This document shows positions 35,458-48,300 of a stretch of DNA of 64,000 nucleotides, piece by piece. Below the pieces are notes generated by a model. The model was not told the origin of the DNA. It saw nothing but the letters and a program-made list of their open reading frames with translations, and did no database searches. The DNA lies in the NCBI GenBank assembly GCA_029204225.1, contig MU832203.1:18283-82282 (forward strand), written 5' to 3'. Source of the stretch: Diphasiastrum complanatum. Lineage: Eukaryota > Streptophyta > Lycopodiopsida > Lycopodiales > Lycopodiaceae. Every line of letters begins with the position of its first letter. The first letter of the stretch is position 1. The translations under genes and the position numbers were made by a program.

Positions 35458-36832
35458 GTGGCACTCGACAAGCATATCTATAAAGCTAAGCTTGACACAA
35501 TGTTTACTAATTTACATAATGATTTCAAGTCTGTATATGAGTGCCCAATTCATAATAAAAAATGTAGATTTGTTGATTTTCAGTTTGCTTTTGTTTTTTT
35601 TCTTTTGTTTAATATTTTTGACGATTCGGAGGCTGTGCCCTCCACTTCTAAAGCAGTTTCTTCTAGTGGTACAAAGTCTGAAAAGTCAAAGATTGTAGAT
35701 ATAGATACTTTTTTTTATTGATACGAGTGTTAATTTAGATGATTATTCTGATTTTGATCATGCTCGAAATAGGGCTACTTTTATAGACCCTAGAACACCC
35801 ACTACCCTTTCTCCTTCTGATAAATCTTTGATCACTTTGCCTACTTATAATATAGATAATTCCTTTTTGACAATATCGGATATATCAGATCTTTTTGACT
35901 TCACTGAAGCTGAGACTCTTTGCATTTTGAGCAAAGAGCTTGATGAATTTTTGGATATAATTGATTTTGGTGCTGATGATCTTCTCCCTGGTGTTGACAA
36001 TGTACATAATGATAAGTTTGATTCAGGGAAAGATTGCTTGAAAATGGTTGTGGAGGAAATGCGCAACAAAGAAGATGATCTACATTCTGAGGAGGAGTTT
36101 CTTAGAATCGAAACTCAACTTGGTTTTCCACAGCCAACTGTCTATTCACCAACAATATTGACATCAAAAGGTGGACATAATATTGATGGAGAGACAGTAA
36201 TCAGAGAAGACAAAGCCGAATGCGTAATTTTTGTCTCTTATCAAGTACTAGTAGATTTGTTATGCTAGATTATATACTGGAGCTTACTTTGTTTTTTATC
36301 ATTTTAGGAAACAATTTTCCTTGATGATTTCGCAATTCGTCGAGGAGAGCAGAGATCTTTTGTTGGAGAATTTTCAAGAGATCATGCACTAGGGCACTAT
36401 ATGAAGTACTTCAAGAATAATGAGATAAGTGTTGCCCATTCAAAGTTTCATCAACATGGTGAAACTATGATTATGGCAATCAAGGCATTGTCTCATTTTC
36501 TTGGAGGACATAATTTCAATAAGGTGCATAGAATAATTTTTGTAAAAAAAACTATTGCGGCTAAAATTTTAGGATATGGACCACTGAAATCCATGCTCAA
36601 ATCATCTCATTTTGCAATGTATGCTGCTTACGTTGATCTGAGTAAGCATGAAAACTATGAGCTATTGGATCCATACGAAAGAAAAAAATTGTTGCATGAT
36701 TCTAAATTGCAACTTTCATTGGAAAAAAATATCGGAAGCAGATTAGATACTGCTGAATTCTTGCTTATGGTATGGGACATAAGTAGGGTTTGGATCTTGA
36801 GAATGCTATGGAGTGTTGTGGTATGCTTGTGA
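35458..36832 (+). CDS. Unrecognised protein, acidic N-terminal half, at least two exons
   Basis: Coding begins by about 35458 (ALDKHIYKAKLDTMFTNLHNDF), changes frame near 35570-35720, and continues through an Asp/Glu-rich region (SDISDLFDFTEAETLCILSK; DDLLPGVDNVHNDKFDSGKD) to a donor at 36225. The next exon starts at 36308 (acceptor TTTTAG) with ETIFLDDFAIRRGEQRSF and SRDHALGHYMKYF, then GETMIMAIKALSHFLGGHNF and YELLDPYERKKLLHDSKL, ending at 36832. The frame is open over 143 residues in the last exon. I know no family for it. It lies about 500 bp downstream of the + side of the divergent promoter and converges with the - strand gene at 36876-38664. Confidence 0.4.
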
Positions 36833-36875
36833 TTTGTTAATACTTTTATTTAATATACAAAATTTTACTGTGTGT

Positions 36876-38664
36876 CTATAGCCTACTGGCTTGTATAAAT
36901 TTGCATGTTTCTTGAAATTTCTTATAATCCGTTGATCTTGTATTATGACGAATTTGGATTCTTCTGTAAAACCATTGGAAAAGTTGCAGTATATAGCTGT
37001 TTTTTGTGCTAGTCCCGCCATGTTGTGTACTTTTATGAAATGCCGCTCTTGTTTGCCAATGAGATTTTTCCATTCCTTGCGATGACCATATGCTTAGACT
37101 TCCACTATTTCTTGCAAAGAATGTCGAATGATGTCGTAATATGTGATGCATGTCATAAAAACATAATCTAAATCAGTACCAAAAGTATCTAATTTAATTG
37201 CACATATTAATTAGTCTATCGTAGTGTAAAATCAAAATCTTACCATATAATGTGTTATATGATCAACACTCCATGCACTTTGAACTGCATCCACAAATTC
37301 ATTGGTTGTTTTCTGTATCATTTGAATATCAGTATTTGAAAATTTATTTTTTCTCAAGTATTTCACCATGTTGTCTAACTTTTTCCAAACTTCTACTTTG
37401 TGTATATGAGTAGAACCTTCTTCTTTGAAATCTTGGGTTGCTACAATAATTTCTTTCCAAACCGTGTATTGAACCTTAGATTGTTTGCCAGAATAATTTG
37501 ATAAAAATCTTCGAGCTTTAGATCCTCCAATGCTCGGCTTGCATGGAATATTTCCGGTTTTACCTGATAGCTTGTCATCTTTTTTTATTTTAATGTGGCC
37601 TTTATGTAAGCCTGCTTTGGACAACACATCCTCTAATCTGGAAATAGCTTCCTTCGTAGAGGCCTCTGGCTCGGAATTCCATGCAAACAAGATGTGAAGA
37701 TATATTATTTTTTCTATAATACGCACCTCCGCATGCAATGTACAGATATGAACATTTCATAGAGGAATCGGTAGTACAGGTTTCCAATTAGGATCTTTTC
37801 GATCTCTTGATATTCTTGTACTCCTTGTCATGTCTTTTGCTGTTTTCATGCAGTACAAACAAGGGTGTTTAGAGTTAGCACCATGAGATACATTGAACAT
37901 ACATTTTAATGTCTTCAAATCTCCTGCTAAATGACATTCAATGTTGAAAGTGCCAATTCCAGGAATATTGAGTGGAACTCCCTCCATGTGATTTTTTATG
38001 GTGGCAGGATATGATGTTCTATTAAATATCCATGAGAGAATGTTATTGTCTTCTTTCAGCACCTATAAGAGAATACAAAAGCGTGATTAGCCTCATAATA
38101 TTAACACAGAGAAGATTTTAGATATGAAATCCATATTCAAATGATTATCCCTATTTACTATGCGAAGGAACTACTATACCCTGAAATGCTACCAACCACC
38201 AGATATCATTTTCTGATTGAACACCGAAATTGAGGCCTTCTAAGTCTTCTGAATTTGAAAGTGCTCCATTCATGATTGTGAGACTGACTCTTTCCATTTT
38301 TTGTCCTTTTATAATTTCAGACTCATCTAACTTGATAACAACTATCAGCTTGTAATTGACATTCTCATTTGTAATACCGTAAAAATTTAAAATGAATGTT
38401 AATAACTGATTAATGTCAATAAATAAATTGTTGGAATTGTTATATGCTAGACTTTCTCCTTTCGAGCAATACACTTCATTGATATGAGATGGATTACCAA
38501 CTATTGTCTGCATACCATGATTTAACATGTCTTTTTAAAAAAAAAGATGAAATGGTCATGGGATTGGAAATCTTTTAATATTTACCTGTGCAAATGCCTC
38601 TTTTATCATCTTAAACATTGTTGCATATGCTTCCCTACTGATGCTAGAAAAGTCACATGCCCCC
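36876..38664 (-). pseudogene. Multi-exon transposase-like gene of unknown family, 5'-truncated
   Basis: On the - strand, exons read 38664-38586 (donor CAG/GTAAAT), 38507-38175 or so, 38062-37244 (acceptor TTATAG, donor ATG/GTAAGA), then a last block around 37135-36876. Exon 3 has GDLKTLKCMFNVSHGANSKH, PCLYCM, then CTLHAEVRIIEK, KLSGKTGNIPCKPS and THYM. The last block has SGSLSIWSSQGMEKSHWQTR, HKSTQHGGTSTKNS and LFQWFYRR. One in-frame TGA (37757-37759) interrupts exon 3. The GDLK...PCxxC and GSL...QGxEKSH...HGG patterns resemble, from memory, multicopy transposon-encoded proteins of animals and other eukaryotes; the superfamily is not identified. The 5' part is cut off by the copia B1 insertion at 38667. 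The last splice junction is unresolved. Confidence 0.45.
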
Positions 38665-39426
38665 TGTGTGAAGAATTGAAAAAGATTATCTATGTTAGAT
38701 ATAGGGGTCTTATGTTTTTTATATCGAGCATCCTACCTAAGGTTACCATGCATTTTGATCCATTTAAGTGAAAGCTATTCACTAGAAATTGTCAAGATCC
38801 ATTTTCCTAGCTATCTTGTCCAATTTTGGATCAAAAGAGATCAAAAGGACATTGATTGGGTCTGACCTGGTACTGTGCGGAATCCGGTGCTCAGACACGT
38901 GTGAGGAACATCCAATTTCAGTTTGGAAGTTCTCTCTCATGCTTGATCCATTTATCTTGCTTGATAGCTTGTCTTGAAGCTATTTTTGTCTGGTTTATGA
39001 TGCAATTAGTTTCATTCCATTTAGTTGAGCCAATCAAAAGTTATAAGCTTTTGAAGAGGGTTAGGTAGGGCACCTAGACTTGGGTAGACACATTTGGTTT
39101 GGTCAAGAGATTGCTTGGTTGATCCAAAATCACAGTTGAATGCTTACCAATCTCATCTATATGTGATCTAGGCACTGTTTTGAGATCTTAGCCATTTTGT
39201 TTCATGCAATATCATTGTATTTGAGTCAAATTTGGTTTCTTAGTATACTTCACATGTGCTAAGAGTGTTTGATCCTAACTTTGCCCATACTCCATCATTT
39301 GATGTGAAATAGATCTTGTTTTAGAGAGATTTGTGTAGCTAGTGAGAATCAATTCACAAATAGTTGCAAGATCTTTCATAGGAGGAGATAGTACTCCATT
39401 ATTGGATTCTATTGAGAGTGTGTAGC

Positions 39427-40039
39427 TGTTGAATTTACACGTGTGGGATGCCCTACACATGTACTTTTGATCTCCTAAGCCTAATAATACCATAAAGATC
39501 GAACTAGCATTGATTGACAATAGGAAAGCTGATCATACAAGAAATATTATTGTGTTACAAGCAAGATCTATCAACAAAACATGAAACTAAGTACAATAAA
39601 TGTCTCAACTTGTCTAGAGAGAGAATATGAGTGTACAAACTCGAGTAGAGAGAGAGGGCACAAAGAGCTTAGTCTCCAAATTTGCATTACACACAAAAAT
39701 CATCATCTTCTCAATGAGAGTACATCACATATATATAGATCCATGGACTCTCCTCCTACTTTGAGTTGAATTGGAGTTATGAATCCACCTCTCAAGCTAT
39801 CTAGACTTATTCAAGCCACCTAAATATGTCTAATTGTGCCACCTAGTATTTTCATGCATTAAATGTGGCATGCAAAGTACAAATGGCAATTCCTATGGTA
39901 GCTCAAGTTTCTACTTCTACCTACCTTGAATATTTTATTCTAAGATGGGTCTTTACTAAGCCAAAAGAGCTCAATTCATCTTTGGCATTTTTAGGACCCC
40001 TACTTACAACATTAGATAGAGTTTTCCAATATTTCAACA
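39427..40039 (-). repeat. Copia B2 3' LTR
   Basis: 613 bp, starting TGTTGAATTTACACGTGTGG and ending TATTTCAACA on the + strand. The ACACGTGT palindrome lies at 39437-39444, 10 bp inside the left (element 3') edge. Confidence 0.9.
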
Positions 40040-40057
40040 CTCCTCCTAAAAAAGTAT

Positions 40058-43000
40058 CTAATGTGGATCAAGCATCGATCTTGAGATAAGACCAAGATTA
40101 GATCTATGCTTTGAGAAGGCAATTTTGCAAAGTGGCTTTGTGAGAAGATCAGCAATACATGAAGATGTGTCGACATGTTCTAAGTTGATTTCACCTCCAG
40201 TGAGCTTTTCCCGTACAAAATGGTGTGCCACTTCTATATGCTTGCTTCTTGCATGAAAAATAGGATTGTTTGCAAGAGCTTGGGCCGATATGTTGTCACA
40301 CCTGATCAAGGGAAGATCATCCTCTTTGATGCACTTTAGCTCCATGATTAACCTCTTGATCTAAAGCACCTCTTTAGTTGTTGTAGTGAGTGCTTTGTAC
40401 TCAGCCTCACAAGAAGATAGAGATATGGTATCTTGTTTCTTTGAAAGCCAAGACACAAGATTGCCTCCAAGAAAGATAGTATATGCATTAATGGACTTTC
40501 GATCCATTTTATCACTTGCAAAATCGGAATCCAAGTAACCAACAATGGTTAGATCTTCATTATTGTACAATAAACTATAATCTTGAGTAGAAGATACATA
40601 TCTTAGATCTCTTTTGGCCATCTTCCAATGTTGGATCTTAGGATCTTGCATAAATTGACTCAATTTGTGCACACAATAGCTCAAATCGGGTCTAGTGAAA
40701 GTAAGCCAAATTAAAGAGCCTGTAAGACTCCTATAAAGTGTGATGTCCTCGAAGGATCTTTCATCACCCTCAATAGGGTCTAATACATGTTGCTCCATGG
40801 GAGTATCTATGCCCTTGCAATTTTGCATATTGAATCTTCTCAACATAGAAAAGACATATCTAGATTGACAAATAAAAGCATACTCTTCATGAAAATCAAT
40901 CTCAAGGCTTAAAATGTAATGGATCTCTCCTAGATCTTGCATTTTAAATTCTCCTCCTAATGCATCCTTAGTTTCTTGAACTAGCTTCAAACAACTTCCA
41001 CTAAGAATAAAGTCATCTACATAGATTAGAAGAATGACAATACTACTACCATCAAACTTTAAGTACATAGAAGGATCATAGTCACTAAGCACAAATCCTA
41101 ATGAAAGTAGAAAGTTGGTGAGTCTTGAATACCATGATCTAGGTGCTTGCTTCAAGCCATAAAGACTTCTAAATAGCAAACACACCTTAAATTTATCCTT
41201 GATGAATCCTTGAGGTTGTTCCATGTATATCTCCTCCTCAAGATAGCCATTCAAAAAAGCATTGGAGACATCAAGTTGATACAATTTCCGCTTAAAAAAT
41301 AAGGCAAGAGAGATTATGATTCTTATTGTCACCATCTTTGCTACAGGAGCAAAGGTTTCTTCATAGTCAAGGCCATATATTTGTGCAAAGCCTTTAGCAC
41401 ATAATCTTGTCTTGTACTTGTTAATGGAGCCATCATGATTGTACTTGATCTTGAAAACCCACTTGCATCCAATGATGTGCATGTTAGGTGGTGGATCCAC
41501 TAGCTCCCATGTGTGATTGGTGATCAAGGCATCATATTCAATCTTCATGGCCTCATACCACTCCTTGGTATTGAGGGCTTCTTGACATATTTGGGCTCCT
41601 CATGAGAAACAAAATAAGCATAAGTGGAGTCAAGATCCACTTGTTTTCCTTTGTCATCATAAGTGAGCTTCTTAGGCTCGGATCTCTCCCTCATGGATCT
41701 TCTAGGAGTGAAAATCTGAGGACTTCCATCTTCAAATCTTGACCCCTCCATATGTTGATTGTCTTTAATAACAAAAGGTGATAGATTTTGAGGTTGCTTG
41801 ATCTTGGCCCCTCCAAGATTGGACTTTTCTTCTTCTTGAAAAACTACATCTCTACTTTCAACTACTTTAGAAGTAGAGAGAATGTAGATTCGATAGGCTT
41901 TCTTGGTGGATGAATATCCGACCATTACTCCTTTGCTTGCACAAGGATAATCCTTCTTTCTTGTTTCCAAGGGAATATGGACAAAGCATATGCATCCAAA
42001 TACTCTAAGGTGATCAATCTTAGGTTTCTTCAAATAAAGTGCTTCATATGGTGACTTTCCTCCAAGTGCAACATGAGGGAGCCGATTGCAAAGATAGTTT
42101 GAACAATTGATGGCCTCACCCCAAAAGTGCTTTGAAAAGGATGCCTCAATTTATTTTTAATGCCTTCAAGCTCACAATAATCATGAAATTTATTGGAAGT
42201 GTAGTCACCACCTCCATCGCTTCTAAGAATTTTGATTTTGTATGAAAATTGCTTTTCAACTAGAGCTTTGAACTTTAGGATATAGTCAAACACCATAGAC
42301 TTTGAGGCTAGAAGATATAACCAAGTAAATCTTGTGAAATTATTAATGAAAGTTACAAAGCAAGTTGCACCACCCTTGCTCTTTGAAGATGAGAAGTGCA
42401 CATCCGAGTGTATGAGCTCTAATGGATGTGTAGTCTTGATAGATGACTTTGAAAAAGGCTTCTTATGAGACTTAGATATGGCACAAGCCTCACATGGCTT
42501 GAAATTCTTGGAGATAAGATTAGGCAAGCCAATATCTTTGGCTTTCTTGACCATAGACACCATAGAACTATAGTTAGGATGCCTTAACCTTCTATGCCAT
42601 AGTTCCTCCAAAGAAATATGAGAAGCAAAAGCACCATCACAAGAGTTAGCATACTCTTTGGGATCAAGCTTGTAGATTCCACCATATCTAGACCCAAATG
42701 CAAGGATATCATCATGCTTCTTGATTGTACATGTATCAACATTGAAATTCACATCTAATCCACTATCAAGCAACTGCCCAACACTAATAAGATTTTTTGT
42801 TAACTTAGGAACAAAAAGTACTTTAGACAGAGAAAGAATTTTTGATGATGAAAGCTTTAAGGGAATGTCCCTATGACTTCAATAGCACACTCATGATCAT
42901 TTGCTGTGTAGATGGAATTCTTGGCTCTTCATAAGGTGTCATGGATGAAAAAGAATGCTTGGAGCTACACATATGTGAGGAAGCTCCACTGTCGATGTAC

Positions 43001-43945
43001 CACGAACCATCCTTCTTGAAAGGTGATGAAGAAAAACTTGAGACCATAAGAGATCCCTCTCCATCACTTGCATGAGCATCTTTCTTCTCTTCATTGAAAA
43101 TGTTGGCTTGCTTGAATTGACTCTTCTTCTTGAAGCAATTGGTGGCATAATGCCCCTTCTTGCCAGAAAAGAAACACTTGATGTTTTTCTTCTTCTTCTT
43201 GGATGTGAAAGCTTGAGAGGACTCATCCTCTTCTCCTTTCTCCTTGGAAATAAGATTGTTCTTGCTTGAAGAGGGTTGGTGTTGATTCTTACTTCTTGAC
43301 TTGTGCTTGTCTTTGGTAAAGAGGACTTTGCCATCAATGTTGAGAGACAGTCTTTCCATTTTCAAGAGTTTATACTCTTGTCTTGATTCTTCAGAAATGA
43401 GCACACTTTGGAGTGCTTCCAAACTTAGTAGCTCCTCCTTAATGGCATAACTATGAACAAGGTTGTCATATTGCTCCTTTAACCCATTAAGTATGACTTG
43501 AACAAGTTCATTTTGGTTGATGGAGTCTCCTATGCATGACAATTCTCTATGGAGGTCTTTAACTCTCATTACATAAGCTGAAGCACATTCATCACTTCTC
43601 TGTACACTTTGAAATTTGATTTCTTAGTGTTAGAAGTCTAGAAGTATTCTTTGCCTCATAGATGGACTTGAGAGTATCCCAAGCATCTTTGGCATTAGTA
43701 CAAGCACCAATTTCTCTTAGGATGTCATTTAAGACATTCATTTTAGTATAATGTAGAGCCATCCTAGCTCTCTTTTTGAACTTTGGAATTTCTTGAGGAA
43801 TTTGTGGTTCTTTTTCAATACCAAGTACAATATCCATCACATCTTGTAGAATTAAGACAAATTCCATCCTAACCTTCCAAATTGAGTAATTGGAGGTTGA
43901 CAATTTTTCACTTGATTCTAATAGAAAGGCACCCATTGAAGCCAT
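40058..43945 (-). pseudogene. Copia B2 Gag-Pol, frameshifted
   Basis: Read on the - strand from the start codon at 43945 (MASMGAFLLESSEKLSTSNY). Pieces: gag to 43592; 43569-42871 with a knuckle reading CFFSGKKGHYATNC, where the second Cys is Ser, and protease DSGASSHM; 42773-42030 with pre-integrase LWHRRLRHPN and integrase HSDVH; 42033-41545; 41548-40361 with RT (LDVSNAFLNGY, IYVDD) and RNase H (CEAEYKA); 40345-40058 tail. At least four frameshifts or stops separate these pieces, near 43580, 42820, 42030 and 40350. The changed knuckle Cys would also weaken RNA binding. Closest relatives in the window are B1 and B3. Confidence 0.92.
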
Positions 43946-44700
43946 AAAGAATGTTGGAAATAAAAAAAAATGGATGAAAAAATTGCTTATCTTCTCACTA
44001 TAGGAACCAATCAAGGGTAAAAAACCAAATCCTATGTAAGACTAAGCAAAAAACTGTGAGATAGATCTCACTAGCTTGACAATCTCTCTAAAACAAGATT
44101 TGAATCATAAAAAAAGATGAAGTATGGCAAAAGCTATGGTTCTCTGAATTTCACACGTGTGAAATACTCCAAGAATATCAAATTGACTTAGATACAATCT
44201 ATTTGTATGAAACAATTTACCTAGATCCTCTAAATTTTGCCTAAATCACATATAGATGAGATTAGTCAACTTCTGGATGATGTTTGTGATCATTCAAGCA
44301 ATAAATGACATGTACTCACGATTTACCACAGGCCTAGGTGCCCTACCTACAACTATTCTAAAGCTTATAACTTTTGATTGGCTTATCCAACTGTCATCAT
44401 TCAAATTGCATCAGATTCTACCATTTCTAGCTTTCTAGTGGGCCAAATTGCATGAAATTTGGATCTAAGGTGAGAGAGAACCACCAAACTGAAAATGGGC
44501 GGATTTCACACGTGCCTGCACCTGAAATTCCGTATAGTACCTGATCTGGACCATTCAAAGTGGTTTGAAGCTCTAAATCACCAGAAAACTGCAAACGAGC
44601 TAGAAAGTAGAATCTAGACAATTGCTAGCTTGAAATTTGATCAAATTTGCAAACTTTTTGATTAAATTTGCTTGTAAATCTTAGGTAGGCTCTGATACCA

Positions 44701-45313
44701 TGTTGAATTCACACGTGTGGGATGCCCCTACACATGTACTTATGATCTCCTAAGCCTAATAGTACCATAAAGATCGAACTAGCATTGATTGACAATAGTA
44801 AAGCTGATCATACAAGAAATATTATTGTGTTACAAGCAAGATCTATCAAAAAAACATGAACTAAGTACAATAAATGCCTCAACTCGGCTAGAGAGATAAT
44901 ATGAATGTACAAACTCGAGTAGAGAGGGAGGATCCAAAGAGCTTAGTCTCCAAATTTGCATTACACACAAAAATCATCATCTTCTCAATGAGAGTACATC
45001 ACATATATATAGATCCATGGACTCTCCTCCTACTTTGAGTTGAATTGGAGTTATGAATCCACCTCTCAAGCTATTTGGACTTATTCAAGCCACCTCAATA
45101 TGTCTAATTGTGCCACCTAGTATTTTCATCCATTAAATGTGGCATGAAAAGTACAAATGGCAATTCCTATGGTAGCTCGAGTTTCTACTTCTACCTACCT
45201 TGAATATTTTATTCTAAGATGGGTCTTTACTAAGCCAAAAGAGCTCAATTCATCTTTGGCATTTTAAGGACCCCTACTTACAACATTAGATAGATTTTTC
45301 CAATATTTCAACA
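44701..45313 (-). repeat. Copia B2 5' LTR
   Basis: 613 bp, starting TGTTGAATTCACACGTGTGG and ending TATTTCAACA on +. The CACACGTGTG palindrome is at 44710-44719. The adjoining leader has a perfect 18-bp palindrome ATTTCACACGTGTGAAAT at 44148-44165. Confidence 0.9.
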
Positions 45314-45357
45314 ATAGCAACATTTATTGTTCATCATTTGAGTTTTCTTCACTTCAA

Positions 45358-48300
45358 ATGTCTTCAATGGGTTCATCCTTGTTGGAACCAAGTGAAAGAT
45401 TGTCCACTTCAAACTATTTAATTTGGAAAGTGAGGATGGAGTCCATCTTGATCCTTCAAGACATGATGGACATAGTTGTTGGCCTTGGAGAAGAACCACA
45501 AGTTCTTCAAGAGGTTCAAAAATACAAAAAGAGAGCTAGGATGGCTCTCCACTACATTAAGATGAATGTCTCTAATGAGATATTGAGGGAGATAGGTACT
45601 TGTACAACAGCCAAAGAAGCTTGGGATTGTCTCAAGACTATCTATGAGGCTAAGAATACCTCTAGGCTTCTCACTCTTAGGAATCAAATCTTTCAAAGTA
45701 GTCAAAAGAGTGATGAGAGTGCATCTAGTTATGTTTTAAGAGTAAAAGATATTAATAGAAAACTTGCTTGTATTGGTGATTTCATCAATCAAAATGAGCT
45801 AGTCCAAGTCATTCTCAATGGCTTGAGAAGTGAATTTGATAACCTTGTCCAATCCTATGCCATTAAGGAGGAGCTACTAAGTTTGGAGGCTCTCCAAAGT
45901 GTGCTAATTCCAGAAGAATCAAGACTAGAGTACAAGCTCTTGAGGATGGACAAGCTTTCTCTCTCTCATAATGATGGCAAAGCTCTCTTTTTCCAAGGAT
46001 AAGCACAAAGGGAGGAGCAAGAACCAACATCAACAATCCTCAAGCAAGGACAAAGTCAAATCCAAAGACAAAGATGAGGAGGAAGATGATTCCTCTAATG
46101 CTTCATCATCCAAGATCAAGAAGAAGATGATCAAGTGCTTTTATTGTGGCAAGAAAGGCCATTATGCCACCAATTGCTTCAAGAAGAAGAATCAACTCAA
46201 GCAAGCCAACATTAAATTGCAAGTGATGGAGAGGGATCTCTTATGGTCTCTAGTTTCTCATCTACTCCTTTCAAGAAGGACTGCCTATGGTATATTGATA
46301 GTGGAGCCTCTTCACATATGTGTAGCTCCAAGGACTCTTTCTCTTCTATTGGATCTTATGATGGAGTCAAGAAATCAATATACACTGCAAATGATTTTGA
46401 ATGTCCTATTGAAGGCATAGGAAACATTCCCTTGAAGCTTGCATCCTCTAAAGTTCTTTCTCTCTCTCTAAAGTTCTCTATGTACCTAAGCTTACTAAGA
46501 ATCTTATTAGTGTTGGCCAATTGCTTGATAATGGCCTTGATGTAAAATTCAATGTTGATACTTGCACTATCAAGAAGAATGATGAGATAATTGCACTAGG
46601 ATCTAGATTTGGAGGCATCTATAACTAGATCCAAATGAGTATGTGAATGCTTGTAATGTTGCTTTTGTGAACAAGCTCTCTATGGAGGAATTATGGCATA
46701 GGAGGTTGGGACATCCCAACTACAAATCCATGCTCTCTATGATCAAAGAGGCCAAAGTTATTGGCTTGCCAAAGTCATTCTCCAAGAAGATCAAGCCTTG
46801 TGAGGCTTGTGCTATTGCTAAATCTCACAAAAAGCCATTGACAAGATCTTCTATCAAAAGCAAGCATCCTTTGGAGTTAATTCACTCGGATGTGCATTCC
46901 TCATCAACTATAAGCAAGGGAGGAGCCACTTGTTTTGTTACTTTCATTGATGATTTCATAAGATTCACTTGGATATATCTTCTTGCTTCTAAATCTATGG
47001 TGTTTGATCATTTTCTTATTTTCAAAGCTTATGTAGAGAAGCAATTCTCATTCAAGATTAAAGCTCTTAGAAGTGATGGAGGTGGTGAATATATCTCCAA
47101 TAAATTTCATGATTTTTGTAAGTTTGAAGGCATTAAAAGAGAGTTCTCTTGTGCCTACTCTCCATCTCAAAATAGAGTGGCCGAGAGAAAGAATAGATCT
47201 CTATGTGAATGTGCAAAATCTATGAGAGTTGAGGCATCTTTGCCCAAAGATTTTTGGGGAGAAGCCATTAATTGTGCAAATTATCTGTGCAATAGGCTCC
47301 CACATATAGCTCTCGGAGGAAAGTCACCATATGAAATCTTATTTTTGAAGAAGCCTAAGGTCGATCACCTTAGAGTTTTTGGATGCTTATGCTTTGTCCA
47401 TATTCTCTTGGAAACAAGGAAGAAGGAAGATCCTAGTGCATGCAAAGGGATCATGGTTGGATACTCATCCACCAAGAAGGCCTATAGAGTCTTTGTACTC
47501 TCTACTTCTCAAGTTATTGAAAGTAGAGATGTTGTCTTCCATGAAGATCAACACTCATCTTTTGAAGAGGCCGAGATCAAGAAGTCTATGGATGCATCAC
47601 CAATTGTTGATTTGAAGACAATCATGATGTGATGGGGTCGAGATTTGAAGAAGACTCTCCTCGGAGTTTCTCACCAAGAAGGTCCATGAGAGATAGATCC
47701 GAGCCTAAGAGGCTCTCATATGCTGACAAAGGCAAACAAGTGGATCTTGATTCCACTAATTATGTTTTTTATGTCTCTCATGAAGAGCCAAAGAATGTAC
47801 AAGAGGCACTCAATACCAAGGAGTGGTATGATGCCATGAAACAAGAGTATGATGCATTGATCACCAACAATACTTGGAAGCTTGTGGATCCTCCATCCAA
47901 CAAGCACATGATTGGTTGCAAGTGGGTATTTCGGATCAAGTTCAATCATGATGGCATCATCAACAAGTATAAAGCAAGATTATGTGCCAAAGTATTTGCT
48001 CAGATCCATGGCCTTGATTATGAGGAGACCTCTGCACCGTTGCAAAGATGGTGACAATAAGAATTCTTATTTCTCTTGCTTGTTTCTTTAAGTGGAAGGT
48101 GTTCCAATTAAATGTATCCAATGCTTTTCTAAATGGTTATCTTGAGGAGGAGATCTATATGGAACAACCTCAAGGATTCATCAAGGATGAGTCCAAAGTG
48201 TGCTTGCTCTTCAAAAGTCTTTATGGACTCAAGCAAGCACCAAGATCATGGAATTAAAGACTTGATTCTTTTCTTATCTCACTAGGATTTACTCTTAGTG

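Larger units (their letters stand above)
39427..45313 (-). mobile_element. Copia B2: - strand copia inserted in the B1 leader
   Basis: A 5887-bp element with two 613-bp LTRs (39427..40039 and 44701..45313). By eye they differ at roughly 20 positions, so it is clearly older than copia A. On the - strand the primer-binding site is at 44688-44700 (GGCTCTGATACCA on +) and the polypurine tract at 40040-40047. The flanks GTAGC (39422-39426) and ATAGC (45314-45318) are a 5-bp target duplication with one change. Removing the element restores a continuous B1 leader. The coding region is broken. Confidence 0.92.
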
